64,000 nt of DNA from Styela clava (Eukaryota; Chordata; Ascidiacea; Stolidobranchia; Styelidae), in the NCBI RefSeq assembly GCF_964204865.1, contig NC_135252.1, positions 8,825,383-8,889,382 on the forward strand, written 5' to 3'. This document shows, one piece after another, positions 38,112-50,502 of this stretch (positions within the stretch are counted from its first letter, which is position 1; the number at the start of each line of letters is the position of its first letter). A program made the translations under genes and the position numbers. The notes under the pieces are model-generated. The model did not search any database. It saw nothing but the letters and a program-made list of their open reading frames with translations, and was not told the origin of the DNA.

Positions 38112-41100
38112 ATGTTCAAGCTCATATTTATCATCTGTTTTCTGGTCTTAACCGTCGACGGTTTTGGTTTTATGCCAACTAGAGGTGGTGGCGGCGGAGG
38201 GGTAAGTTTGTTATTTTTGTTTTAAAATCGTATCTAATGAAATTTCAACTAATCTCAAGAGAAAGAGAGAGAGTGTGAGGAAAACATAATTCACTAAAAC
38301 CTAAGGGTGTATAAATGAATGTACACCACTTTTTTCATTCTTCAGCAAATACTTCTAACTAAATATTCTCCTTATTCTTTTTTCAGTTCGGATGTATGAA
38401 TCTTCCACAGGTGTGTTAATTTTATTATATATATATATTAGAATCGATATTCCGTCTCAATGAGATGACTGAAACGGTTATAATTGGATATATATATTTA
38501 AATACTCTTTTTTCAGCCCAAAAAAGAACAGAAGCCAAACGGATGGTACGGAGGAGCGGTAAGATTTGTTTATATATTACTATTACTTTCACATATTAAC
38601 TAGAAGTTATATGGAAATTCTTGAATACTATCTTCTGATATATTACCACAGTGGATTGCGATTGGAGCATTTTCCATCTAAGCATTTTTACAGCGTTGAA
38701 GATCACAATTGTAATGCCTTTTATCATATCCTACAGAATTCTCCCCCAGGAGGACCAGTATCAGCTCATGTCGGATTTCGTAAAGTGAGTATTTGTAGTA
38801 AAGTACAGATAAAATAGATATCATTTATACACAACTGTATAGGCTTGCACGTAATTTACGGATTTACGGAATTACGTAATTATTTGGAGTTACGGAAGGG
38901 AAGTTACGAATTACGTAAAGTCGTAATTATTGCATTGAAACGAGCTTTCTTCAAAGCAGTCAATTTCGTCTATTGCGAAAAATGGAAGCTCAACAAGTAG
39001 AAGAAGTTAGAGTTCCGGTATTCGCAGCCGTTTTTCTCTCTCTTGTTACGTAGGTGAAGGAAGGCATGACGCGTTGCCATTTAGTAACCTATTATCAACT
39101 TCTCTGGCATGGCCAATGTAAATTATTAACGTAGTTAAGGGGGAAGAACTGAGTAGGGCCGTTTGACGCCAACACACCTGGTTTTAACTTCTCCCGCAAC
39201 TTAACCGTAGATAAGGGATAGAATTGCGTTGAGACGGTTGACGCCAACACACCTGGTTTCAACTTCTCTCGCATCTTATCTAGCATGGCCATGGCCAATG
39301 TACATAATAACCGTAGATAGGGGGAAGAATTGTGTTGAGACCGATTGACGCCAACACACCTGGTTTCAACTTCTCTCGCATCTTATCTAGCATGGCCATG
39401 GCCAATGTACATAATAACCGTAGATAGGGGGAAGAATTGTGTTAAGACAGATGGACGCTAACACGCCCGGTTTCAACTTCTTCGGGTGAAATGACTAATG
39501 AACGCAGGAGATCAATCTATCAAACACGGTCTATCAAACATTTGTATCCATTTTACTTCTATTTATTATTAACTTGTTCCAGTTTTCCGTTACTTATGGT
39601 ATATATGTTCCGTTTCTATTTTATAGTCACGCGGTTAAATAGTGGGAATTCCCCACCAAGTGTGGATTAGCAATGCTTAACCATTCTTTATTGTTAACAT
39701 CAACACTTGATATATGAACATGGAATATCAAACTGTTTTTGGCTGTTTTATTTCAGACTTGGGGTATAAACAGGAAAATATCCATAACCTTTCAAACTGA
39801 GGATCTTGTGAAATTTAACGAAGAGCTTTCGCGACGAATTGGAACCAAATAAGCGAAAAGAGCGATTGATCACTCGCGCCAATACCTCGCCGTGATAATT
39901 AATGTCGCGCTTATCAAATAGCAATATGGCGAAAAAAGAGAGATTGCGTAATGAACCAAAGCAACTTCGTCTTCTCGGCATCGGTAAAGCGATTGAGACG
40001 GCAGAGAAACAGCAAAACGACGGATTCCTCGCGGACCGCCGAAAATTTAACTGCTATCATATATAATCAAATATGAGCCAGTGTGTTTATTCTGTGCGAG
40101 ATCCATTTTCTATTACAAAATCTTGATGTTCTGTTTACGGTTTTATCGTTATATATCAGTCCGGACTTGGCCTTGCTCATGATGTTTTTCACAATTCCTC
40201 GCAATATTTCGGCCATATATGATTAATTGTCTTACCAAATGCGGCAACTTATTTTGATTTATCGTCGACTTGAATACCACCGGCACTCGACCAAACTTGT
40301 GTCAATCTTGGCCGATAGGATCGCCGACTTGAGTTAGAAAATAAATGTCGTGAGTGTGAAATAAATGTCACAAAATGCATTGTTTTGCGATATAACTTTG
40401 TATTTTTGGAGAAGGCATATCATATAAGTTCGATATTTAAATTATACGCAAATGAATAATATTTGATCTAAATTTATCGCAAATAATGTTATAAGCATTC
40501 AGTCCGCGAAATGATTAAATGTAAAATGAAGCATGGTAATCGGAATATCGTCAATAAGTCGACATCAATAATTATTATTATAAAATGCTAACAAGGCAGT
40601 AATGTCGGATAATGCAGGAGACGCTGCAAAAACATGTCTTCGTCGCGAGGAAATCGCAAGTATAATCAAACGAGAGAATACGCTCGTCGTTGGTTAATAA
40701 ATTAAAAAACCCGTAATTTTTATTCAGTACTAAGGTGATTTTAAAAAACTATCGTTTTCATAAATATCCGTATACCAGTGTCGGTAATGATAAAATAAAA
40801 TTGATCGCATAAAAATGGGACGGTTAATTTGCGAAGGTGATAAAGGAAAACCAAAGCTAACACAAAAGATAAAAATCAGAATAAAATTAATTTGAATTCA
40901 CTCCTTGATATTTGTCTTTAACATCTGCCGACGGCGTGTAGTACTGCCAAGAATATGAAAACCCAACTTCAATGTCCCATTCGGAAAAGAAGTGGATTCA
41001 ATTGGTTGTTATGGTAGGTTTAAATGCGTGGAAAAATATCGCAATTACGGGGTCATTACGTAATTGATTTTGCCGTAATTACGGAATTGATTTTTGTCAA

Positions 41101-41742
41101 TTACGTGCAAGCCTACAACTGTATAACATTTGCTGGAGCTTTTCTTTATTATTATTGTATTCCACTGACCATTCGTTCTACATCAGGCAAAGTGTGAAAG
41201 AAATTACGTTTTCCAGCTATTCATAAATACATAAATGAATGGATTATTATGATTCAGACAATATAGAAGAAATAATATGTCGAGGATAATCATTAATTTT
41301 TTTTTATCCATTTCGTTACTCATTACTCAGAGTACAATGCAATATCAGTTTATTTATCACATATATACCATTCAATATTCTTTAGAAACACGGAAACAAC
41401 GAATTTCATGCCGAAGTCGTAAGTTTATGTTTCTTCCCTTTTTGAGTCTGTGTAATGTAAACGTACTTTTTCTCAATCCGATTTATTTCGTATACTCGTC
41501 TGATCAGGATGAAAGAAAATGTTTTCATTTTATTTGAAAAAAAACCCAATATTTATATTATTTATGTGTATATATTCAAAATTTCTTAATGTTACGTTTT
41601 TACTTTTTAAATCATCGTGTTGGCAGTTCCGTTTTGAATATATCAAAATTTAAAATAGATTTCGTGATATTTTTCTTTACAGCACGTCACAGAAGGTGAG
41701 CGTAAACCTGGATTTGACATTGAATTTCATCAGGAACTATGA
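38112..41742 (+). CDS. Small secreted glycine-rich peptide, unassigned
   Basis: Five exons, all starting and ending in phase 0: 38112-38201, 38387-38410, 38517-38558, 38737-38784, 41683-41742 (TGA), giving 87 aa. The first exon encodes a signal peptide (MFKLIFIICFLVLTVDG, cleavage probably before FGF) and a run of six glycines. The next adds FGCMNLPQ, the third a basic PKKEQKPNGWYGGA, the fourth NSPPGGPVSAHVGFRK, and the last an acidic end (FDIEFHQEL). The mature peptide has one cysteine, so no internal disulphide. I do not recognise the family; a secreted structural or host-defence peptide is possible but not shown. All borders are AG/GT with pyrimidine tracts, which supports a real gene despite its size. 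Since every exon is a multiple of three, exon skipping would keep the frame. The last intron contains a 2.3-kb hAT-like insertion. Confidence 0.7.
38840..41115. mobile_element. hAT-like element with perfect 8-bp target duplication
   Basis: CAACTGTA at 38832-38839 and 41116-41123 flanks 2276 bp. The termini are exact inverted repeats for 17 bases, TAGGCTTGCACGTAATT. Both subterminal zones are dense in TTACGGAATTACG-like motifs. No transposase domain is recognised. It carries an internal tandem array at 39165-39470. It fills most of the last intron of the secreted-peptide gene. Confidence 0.85.
39165..39470. repeat. Tandem array of about 107-bp units
   Basis: GACGCCAACACACCTGG recurs at 39165, 39240 and 39347, with a diverged copy at 39454: spacings 75, 107 and 107. 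The full unit includes CATCTTATCTAGCATGGCC and ACATAATAACCGTAGATAGG. The array lies inside the hAT-like element. Confidence 0.85.
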
Positions 41743-41941
41743 AACGATGTCGACAAAGTCCTTTCTTGAAGATGCATTTCGACGTCTAATATATATATAC
41801 AAAAATTGTTTGTATATGCAACCAAAATATAACTCCAAAATGTAATTATATTGAATATATTTTATTCGTCGATAACATGGGAATTGTGAGATGATAAGCG
41901 TAAGCAAATAGATTTAGAGAATCGCTACTAAAATTCTACGA

Positions 41942-42178
41942 AACTTATTTGGGCGCTCTTGAAGTATGCGCACCAAGATGGCGGACACCGGAACGTAGTA
42001 TAGACCATAATTTTATTCCAATTTTCTTTATTTTAGTTCTATTACGAGTTCGGCACTAGCCAAGTGACCCCCGTAGTATTTGCACATAAAATTATGGCCT
42101 AACCCTAACCTGATACACATACTACGTTCCGGTGTCCGCCACCTTGGTACGCATACTTCAGAGGCGCCCAAATAAGTT
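41942..42178. repeat. Long-TIR MITE family, copy 5 (most complete)
   Basis: Left end AACTTATTTGGGCGCTCTTG, continuing AAGTATGCGCACCAAGATGG. The right end inversely reads AACTTATTTGGGCGCCTCTG, continuing AAGTATGCGTACCAAGGTGG, so the terminal repeats extend for tens of bases through GGACACCGGAACGTAGTA. The centre has GTTCTATTACGAGTTCGG and AAATTATGGCCTAACCCTAA. It serves as the reference for the family here. Confidence 0.8.
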
Positions 42179-42984
42179 CTAAGATTTTTAAGGTCAGGCT
42201 GGGGTGCGGTGTCGACTATTCAATACGTGAGTGAGCTGGGCTGGCATTTAGACAAAGTTGTGAACCAAAAAGTAGTACTATATATAAATAGTTTTTTCTT
42301 TGCAACATAGATGAAACTGGATGCTGATTGACATGAGATCTAAATAAAATCAAGTCAAAACTGCCAGTAAGACAGATAGGAAAAACGAACGTCGTGAATA
42401 TGGTTAAAGATCAACCATTCTTTGTTTTGGTAATCATAGGGATGGCGAAACTATTTTAATGATTGGGCCAAAAACCATACTTTTATAATTAAAAAAAGGA
42501 CGGTGGGTCATAGATATTCATCAATATCTGCATCAATGAGAAACTTGTTTTCATCATTTTTCATCATTGTCTAGTAAACAATCCCTGGTTGGCAGTATAG
42601 AGCTTTGAGCGCGTTTTACGGTGCTCGATTTTGTGAAATTCATGCGCAAAAACACGAATTTCGCATGTATATGACATACCAAAAACATTTATAATTGTAA
42701 AGAAAATTTTTCAGGGTTTGCAAATAGTTTGGAATGAAATTCCAGTTCTAGTGAATTGTTTTTTTTCGTCTGGCTCTCAACAGCGTTAATACTGCTACAT
42801 CCTGTCTTATTGGTATGTCAGGCACAAACTGCAAAGTAGCATATAGTTTTCATACAATCTTAAGAACGTTCTGCAGTCCCAAAAATGCAAATGGAACCGC
42901 TGTAACGAGGCAATATTGCGAGAAATGATCAATTTTATTTTTATGTCATAAACGTTTTGATAGCACTGTTAGCTTAGATTCCAG

Positions 42985-43070
42985 AGATAAGTGGGACAAG
43001 TAGAACACGTGGGGCAAGCGGGACCCGTTGGGCAAGTGGGGCGTGGGACGAGCGAGACACGACATTTTCG
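42985..43070. repeat. Second GTGGGACAAG-type minisatellite block
   Basis: Units such as GTGGGGCAAGCGGGACCCGT and GGGCAAGTGGGGCGTGGGAC, followed by GACACGACATTTTCG. Close to the array at 35140-35205, including the trailing ACGRCATTTT. Probably a remnant of the same transposon family; no termini were found. Confidence 0.5.
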
Positions 43071-43654
43071 AGACACCCATGTTTTCTAATCGCTTTCTGC
43101 ATAAACACATTTCAATATACATACAAAAACATATTTATTCATAAATATAATCATTTGTATATATATTAAAAGATTAGTAATATAGGTCGAAATACAACTC
43201 ATCTATACTAGCTCATATTGAGACATTTTCAAGTGCTCATTGGTGCCGTACTATACGATTATGCAGAATATAAATAAAACATTGGCAACAGTGAAAATTA
43301 AATAGGAAAAAAGTGGAAAATATTATGTGCTAAAATATGTAATGCTTATTTGTTATTCCTTTAAATGCCCAGAAAATAAAACGTATCGATGAATTTGCTT
43401 TGGAAGATCAATATTGATGAAATTTTTGAGCCTCTGCTGTCCCATTTGACGACGTATTGTTATGCGACACAACTGAGCTAGCGACATTGGTCGGGCTGTT
43501 AAAAACATATCGAAAGATTAAAACTTGAAATGCATATCTCAGTTCCAATTTCACAGTATTTTAGTGTTTTAAGATATACAAAGGGTCGTTCTGAAGTGAG
43601 TGTTAACTTAAAAGAATTAATTTTTTTGTTGTAAACTTATATTATGTATTTTAT

Positions 43655-46600
43655 TCAACGGAAATCAAGTTCAGGATTTCGCTCACCTTTCCAAAGCTCC
43701 AAAAATTGTAAGCATTCTTTTCTTGTAGACGCGAGACCAAAAACGTAATTTTGAAATTCATTGATAGCATCATCGATTCCCTTTTTATCACCATGTCGTA
43801 TTCCACCACATAATGCAATCAGCTTCAGGTATTTAACGTCACATTGGTGACGTATTACAGCCGTAACTAATGATCTACCGAATCCTCTTTCATTAGATGC
43901 AGCATGAAGTTCAGCTCCGTTTAAAATAAGAAGTCGGAAGCATTCGAAATTCTGATATACTGGAAATTGAAAGACAGTTTCGTTATTTTGACATGGACAT
44001 AGCGCCACAGAAAGCCGTTTTCATCCTAATTTTAGGTGTTTCTAGTGAACTTGTTGCAATACATTTGGGTTTATACGGTGGGAGAAACAATTACCGGTAA
44101 TTCCCAATAGAGAATTGGTAGAATGTATCGAGTCAGATGGACAGAACCTAAGGTCAAAAGATTCCTTTTGGTCGTGCATGCCAAGATCAGTTGAAAAAGG
44201 TTTTTTATGCATCTACTCTGAGAGGAGTATTAGAAAGGTTTTCACACCTTCCAAATATTAATAAATCGATATCTATTATACGTAATTATTTCAATTTTTC
44301 TGTAATGAAAATGCGTTGTGATTTTATTATTACTCATTAGCGGCGCGGCGTCTTTGAGAATGTCCTATGTCCTCTTTTTTTCATGGATGGTGCAATAATG
44401 TACGTAAGTTAGCAGTCTACTTGTGTCCTTTTTCACGCAAAAATTATATAGCATACTTCTTACCAATTGTCATATATAGAGGTACGCTTCCCACGTACAG
44501 ATTATTGCCTCGATTCTCTTCCGTATCAGAATATTTTCCGTTCACATCCGCCCCGTATTCAATTAACAACCGTAAAACGTTTGGATAATTAGATCTTGCG
44601 GCCATGTGAATTGGCGAGCATATATTTTCCGTGCTACCCTCAGGGTTGGCTCCTAGTAAAATATATTTTAGGTGAAGATAACAGTATTATAATATATGCT
44701 TGTGATGTGCATATATATATATATAAAGAAAACATATAAATTCCACGGAAACAAAAAATAATTTAACTAAAATAAATTATGTTCTATCAAAAAAACATTG
44801 AAAACTTACCTGCTTTTAAAAGTACACTGACGCATTCGGTTTTATTATATTTTGATGCTGCAAGCAATGGAGTCTGTCCTTTGATATCGGGTATCTCTAA
44901 ACTAAAATACATGAGAATTACTTAATTTAGATAATTAGCCAACATGACAGATCATGTTGTCTATGTTTCACATGCTAACATACGTTGATTTCAGGTAATT
45001 TAGAGTTTAGACGAACTTTATTTGAGTTGATTTCTGTGGCTAGACCAGTGTATTAAGCCATAAATACATATTGGTACTTGTATGGTATATATAAAAAGTT
45101 CTTGAAAAATTGTAATAGGTATACCACGGTGAAAAAGGTAGACTATAGTATCACGCGTGTTGTCCATTCCCAGCGCAGGTACTATTCGAATATTCCATTT
45201 TTTTTCATGAAATTTCTGCTCACAAGCCAATCTATCTAAACCGGTAATGCAATGCGAGAAGCAATGCAAAATATTCAACAACGACGTAAGAGTAAGTGCT
45301 TAACGATAAAATTCAGGACTATAGGAAATTCCGAAAAAGGAAGTAGCGCAAACAAGAGTTTGTCACAACACTTAATGGAGTTTTATCACAATTATACCAA
45401 GCATTGATATGAAATATACTTGTGTCCATTTGTTCTGCGATATTGTAGCGGTAACACAAAGTATACAGATATACAAGATCAATTACACAGTATCAAACTC
45501 CGCGCAAAGAATCTGTATTCACTCGACCTCGTGGCATTCTCTCTTGTCATTGCATCTTTCAGTTATAAGATACTTTTTCACTTACTCTGCCCCACACTCG
45601 CATAATGCTTCAACTGTTTCAGTGTGTCCTAACGAAGCTGCAATCCAGAGAGCTGTTGCGCCGAGTCTATTTCTGCAGTTGAGCAATTTTTTTGAAGCTT
45701 CCAAACCAGCATCTGTAACTTCATCTTCATATTTTTCATGAGCAAAGCGAAGAAAGGGAAATTTTTTTAACACATTTAGTCCAGCTGAAAACAATAGCAT
45801 GCTTTTAATTTCATCTAGAAATATTTTACAGCATATAGTTTTATGACATAGTTTATCATGTACTTGTTCAAAACACACAAAGTACTTATAACAAGAGAGT
45901 AATAGGACGATATATGACGTGATGGAGAATTTTTCAAAATGATACACCATTGATCTACATTCTACATCCAACAGCAAGGAGTCAATTATAGTATCTAAAA
46001 GTTAAATCCCTCGGGGTAATACTCACAGAGTGTTTTGATAGGATAGATGAATGAAACAATCCAATGTAACTTGAATGTTGTGTACCCAACAGTCTCTTAT
46101 ACGCTATATACGGTAATTAGTATGGTTCTGATGGAGCCAAATTTTATGTATGCCAATATATCATAATATCATAATTCCATAGCCCTAACATTATAGTGGA
46201 TTTTGAAGAGATACTGACCTATGTCTCTTTTCTTTATAGGTTTGCCAGATAACAATCGACGTGTCTGTAATATGATGCGTTTAAATTAAATGAACTTCTT
46301 CAACTATACATATAAAATTGATATCACGCAGAACGTAAGAAGGTAGAAAGACTTGAATATGTTATAAATATGATACACTATGATTTTATCAAATCGCCTC
46401 TGGTAAGATTTTAGTTTGAAAATGCTGAAGAAATAAGTTTTCAAACAAAGTAAAAAATACTACATCCATACTACAGCATTTTAGTCTCATACGACCAGTA
46501 TCAGTAAAAGTAAGAATTTTCTTGAAACTTCCTTACTATAAGATAAAATATCCTCTCATAGTAATCGTCAATGTGTGGAAATTGGTCTGTATATGGATGT

Positions 46601-47424
46601 ATATGAGTATTGCAATCTTATACTTTCGGATACTCTATCTTTAGCAAGTAATCATTAATTATTGCAATTCGTATCCAAAAACAGAACTTCATGTTCTCAC
46701 ACCTCCTCAGCATCGCCCCTCCTTGCAGCCGTGTGTAATTTTGAATCTTCACCTTCTGTGATTCCGCCGAAAACACCGGAAAGGGATTTCACAAGGTCAA
46801 CTCGGAGTGGAAGTATGGGTGATTGTTCATTTGTTTCTGTACTATTGACGCCACCAGCATTTCCAGATATACCGAGGCTTGCATTTTGAACACTTGAAGT
46901 AGAATCCACATTAGGATTATTGGCAACCTGCATTTAAAAAGCATTTTTGGATGGAATATATCAAAGAACTGTGTGGCATATCCAGTCCAGTATGAGAATA
47001 ATTTGAAGGACTTCTGAATTCTGATGGCGACTTAACCCAGCCATTTCCGCCACTTTGTCAAGGGTGCAATGATTCAAGTAGTTGAACCGTGAAGATCTGA
47101 GTAGTTCCAACGGTAGTAGGCACTTATATATCAATGCGTTTTCAAGATGCGGAAGATTTTATAAAGTTATATCAAGCTTTTTGGAATTTCAGTAGATTGC
47201 ATGGTACAGAAACAGAAGTTCTATAGTGGTACAGTGATAACAGTCGCGTCAAAACAATAGAAAAGTGAGGGGAAGATTTTTTATTACAAATAGTCATTTT
47301 ATGTTTGCAAGAGTCTTTAAAGCATGGTTTGTTGAACTAAAATAAGAAATTTCAAATAAGAGTAGCAAAATACCTGATTAGTGATTGAAATCTCTCCATC
47401 TTCATTAAAATTATTTGGAGTCAT
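43655..47424 (-). CDS. Ankyrin-repeat protein
   Basis: Seven minus-strand exons join in phase: 47424-47374, 46927-46703, 46264-46219, 45784-45586, 44901-44810, 44652-44464, 43959-43655 (TGA), giving 368 aa. The first about 75 residues are low-complexity, rich in Asn, Ser and Thr. Ankyrin-type segments follow. The clearest are LGATALWIAASLGHTETVEA with CECGAD (residues about 147-174), KGQTPLLAASKYNKTECVS with LLKAGAN (180-208), and SPIHMAARSNYPNVLRLL with IEYGADVN (about 217-247). A weaker start is EDSKLHTAARRGDAEE (about 77-92) and a late one is NFECFRLLILNGAEL. The C-terminal about 85 residues look like a capping region. I see no SOCS box, death domain or kinase, so it is a probable protein-interaction scaffold of unknown pathway. 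The 46-bp exon was placed because it alone satisfies the phase between its neighbours. An ASB relative without the box is an alternative. Confidence 0.85.
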
Positions 47425-47440
47425 GACTTTTTTATTAAAA

Positions 47441-47460
47441 CTAAAGATTTTTGTAAGTAA
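47441..47460 (-). promoter_or_regulatory. Splice-acceptor-like site just upstream of the ankyrin-gene ATG
   Basis: On the minus strand, TTACAAAAATCTTTAG ends at 47441, leaving 16 bases before the ATG at 47424. It could accept an untranslated exon or a spliced leader. No matching donor is seen. Confidence 0.4.
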
Positions 47461-48904
47461 AAATCAATGAACTGAAAAAGACATATGGATATTATTGTCA
47501 ACATTTTTAGTGGGAGTGATTTTCATTAAACGTGGTTAGCCTGAATTTGATTTATTTTTCGCTATCGTTAGTCTATACTTGACCTGTCAACTCTATCACT
47601 TCGCAGATTTGATAGATTTGAAAGTCCTGTTTGTGGTGATCCTTCAAATACTTACTCGTTTGGCACAAAGTAGGTATAATATGTATTGTATCAACTGTCA
47701 AACGTCTAACTAATCTTTTACTTCAAACTGAAACGTATCTTATCCAAACTACTGGTGACAGAACAAGATTACACTCGGAAATTTAGAATTAAAAACGCAA
47801 TGAACACATCGTTTCATCTGATAAGATTTGTCATCAAGAAAATTTGGCATACACATCCAATCACATATTTTAACTGCGGTAAGGATGATAAAGACTTTCT
47901 CTGACATCAGACGAATTTTGACTTTTTAATTACAAAACACAAATAAAAAATAATGCATCGTGAATTATATTGCACTTCAAATATTGCTTTCTCCGAGTTT
48001 TCGTACTGATCTGTAAGGTCCCAAGCAAAATCCTGCGTTTTCTATAAGAAACAAATTTCAATGATCTGATAGTATATGTTCTTGCTGTCCTATAACTAAC
48101 TCAGTGAATGCTACTGGCAAATATCTGATTACCTATTCAAGTTGAAAGTTTTGAATGTCCACATGAATGTTTCTCGTCTCTACTTATTGGTAGATTACTC
48201 GCCGTGTGACAACAACTGGCTCTTTGTGATAAGACGAAGTGCTAAATGAGCACCATGTACATTAAGTTCTCTATATTGAAAAATAGATCTTATTTACTTG
48301 TATTTTAAAGTTGCACTTAATTAAATTTTATTTTAACATAAGGTATAATCTTTATGAACGAATAATGTAATCGTAAAAGGTTTTTATGCGCCCGATACTT
48401 GATAGATGAAAAATTCGGACGGCATTGTAAACATATAAATCATCATATTTACATACATACGCAAGTAAAATCACTGAAAATTTTCTGCAGTATAAATTAT
48501 AATATACACCAGGGGAATTCGCTGCTTGCATCTTCTGTGCGTTCATGCATGATGGGTGCGATTGCCCTGTTTCGCGCTTATAGCTCGTGGATCGTCGTTC
48601 CGAAAGAGCAGCTGCGGCTTGCGAGTGGTAAATTTTCGCACAATACACGTTTATTACTGGTATAACAGGATGTATAATAAGAAAACTATTATTTCAGCAC
48701 TATGAAAAAGTTTCAGTTGATGGTTTGTGGATAATTAAAAAAATTGCATAAAAACTTTGATATATACATGATCATTCATGATTAACTGACGAACTAAATG
48801 CAAATGTGCTTATAATCATGCCCACTTTGAAAAGTTTTGTTACATTTATTAAAATTCAAAAATTTGTACATTTATTAATTGTAGAAACTCATTATATTCA
48901 AATG

Positions 48905-49112
48905 AGTCCGAGCAATGGTACTCCCGTAGTGTGTGTACCAGATGAAGGTTAGACCATAATTTGATTCCGGTTTTCCTCATTTTAGTTATATTTTGAGTTA
49001 ATATATACCCCCTGCCCATAGATTTCAGTCCCTTTACACAACTTAAAGTAAAGTAGGCGAACAAAATGAGTTACCTTCGCATTGGTACCTATACTACTGG
49101 AGAGCCCGAGCA
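48905..49112. repeat. Long-TIR MITE family, copy 6 (reverse, diverged)
   Basis: Begins GGTACTCCCGTAGTGTGTGT, has GGTTAGACCATAATTTGATT (inverse of the AATTATGGCCTAACC core) and ends ATTGGTACCTATACTACTGG with AGAGCCC. It matches the copies in TBCK introns in reverse, including CCCATAGATTTCAGTCCCTT. Confidence 0.65.
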
Positions 49113-50502
49113 ACGACATGACAGGGTATCGGGTAGAATGAAATAAGATAAACTTGTACTGGATACAAATACTTTATGGAATGTTGACTTTCTTTGCGGA
49201 GAATGAGGAAATCGCAGTTAGAAACGATGAGATAAATGCATGCAAAATATATGGGGGGTGTGATTCGATCAACATTTTTAAGAGAACTTGGTTTTTAGAC
49301 TTTGCTGGATACAATAACCGAATGCTTTGAATCTGACAGATTTCAGTGCAGTTTACCAACGTCTTACGTTCACGGTTTAAATACTTTTTATCTCGCTGAA
49401 TTCACAAGTATAAGAACAAAAAAGGACAGCAATTGTATACGAATTCACTTGGTTATTTGTGAGGAGTTTTATAAATAACGAGGCCTCAAAAAGAGCAATT
49501 TGAAAAATAGCAACGAGAGTGAGTGATGGCGTTTGATGATCATTGATTTAGGTAACAAAAGTCTCCACTCTGAAGTTTCTCAAAAATTCCAATATAAACA
49601 CAGAGATAATATGGTAATGCCGTTGATTATCTCAAGAACAAAATTCAAATGGGTTCAGATCAGTAATTTTTAGCCCAAATACGCAGAAATATTATGATAA
49701 TACTCAAATGTGCGGTTTTAATGGAAATATATTTCAATCCGAGAAAAAAAAATTTACATATCTCCAATAAAATTGAATATTTTCCCAACCACGATGATAA
49801 TATAAGCAAATTTAACCACTTTGAATTAAAAACGACTCGATGCCGGATATGATAGTGGTTTGATATGTTGCAACCTTGCCCGCACGTCATTCAAATGCAA
49901 TTGAAAATACCATGTTTTCATAGTACAAATTGCGTAAATAGACATAGGAAAATGAATATAATGTAATTTCTCAAAACTGTATCTGTAGAATTTTTGGTTT
50001 ATTATTGCACAGACGACGATAAGCAAATTTATATCAAAGATTTAAAAATATTTTTTTTTAATTTTTGGAAAAATTTCACATCACTCTATAAAAGACTCGT
50101 CTTTTGGAATCTATAGTCACATCTCGGTGTGTGTGTCTTTACAACTTCAAGAAATTCTGAAGGCCGGTTGAATCAGAATCGGACGAGTTCTTTGTGTTAC
50201 AAGGTAAGTTCGTTGGCCTGTTTTCGTTTGCGAACTGAGTGTTTTTAATCTGACGTGAATTCAATTCACTTTTGACCTGATTTGCACAATTTTTCCCACG
50301 TTTTCTGGCCCCATCCATGCACGTTTCCGGAGCACGTTTCACTCAATATGCAAGATTGTGTCTGATTTGGCGGCAGACGATGAAAGGTAACTGACTTGAT
50401 TGACCGCCTGTCAAACATTTGGCTTACATGGAAGTAGTCCTCCTAGTATTTGTTTGACAATTTCCTGCATTACTTCCAGGAACCATTTACAGAGAATATA
50501 CA

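Larger units (their letters stand above)
41743..43654. other. Intergenic region between the secreted-peptide and ankyrin genes
   Basis: Holds the 3' ends of two convergent genes. It contains a complete long-TIR MITE (41942-42178) and a GTGGGACAAG-type block (42985-43070). TTTATT near 43134 could be the minus-strand poly(A) signal of the ankyrin gene. No other gene is seen. Confidence 0.5.
47425..50502. other. Divergent intergenic region between the ankyrin and protease genes
   Basis: About 3 kb between oppositely directed starts, so it should hold both promoters. One degraded MITE copy lies at 48905-49112. Short open frames at 48399-48665 (+) and 50139-50342 (-) have no recognisable family. 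The ACTTCCAG at about 50474-50481 could be an acceptor for the protease transcript. Confidence 0.5.

Noticed and set aside
45018-45281. 87-codon minus-strand frame between ankyrin exons
   Set aside because: Lies in an intron of the ankyrin gene; adding it breaks the phase-consistent model and it shows no ankyrin pattern.
50139-50342. 67-codon minus-strand frame next to the protease start
   Set aside because: Low-complexity, no recognised domain, no splice evidence; not enough to call a gene.
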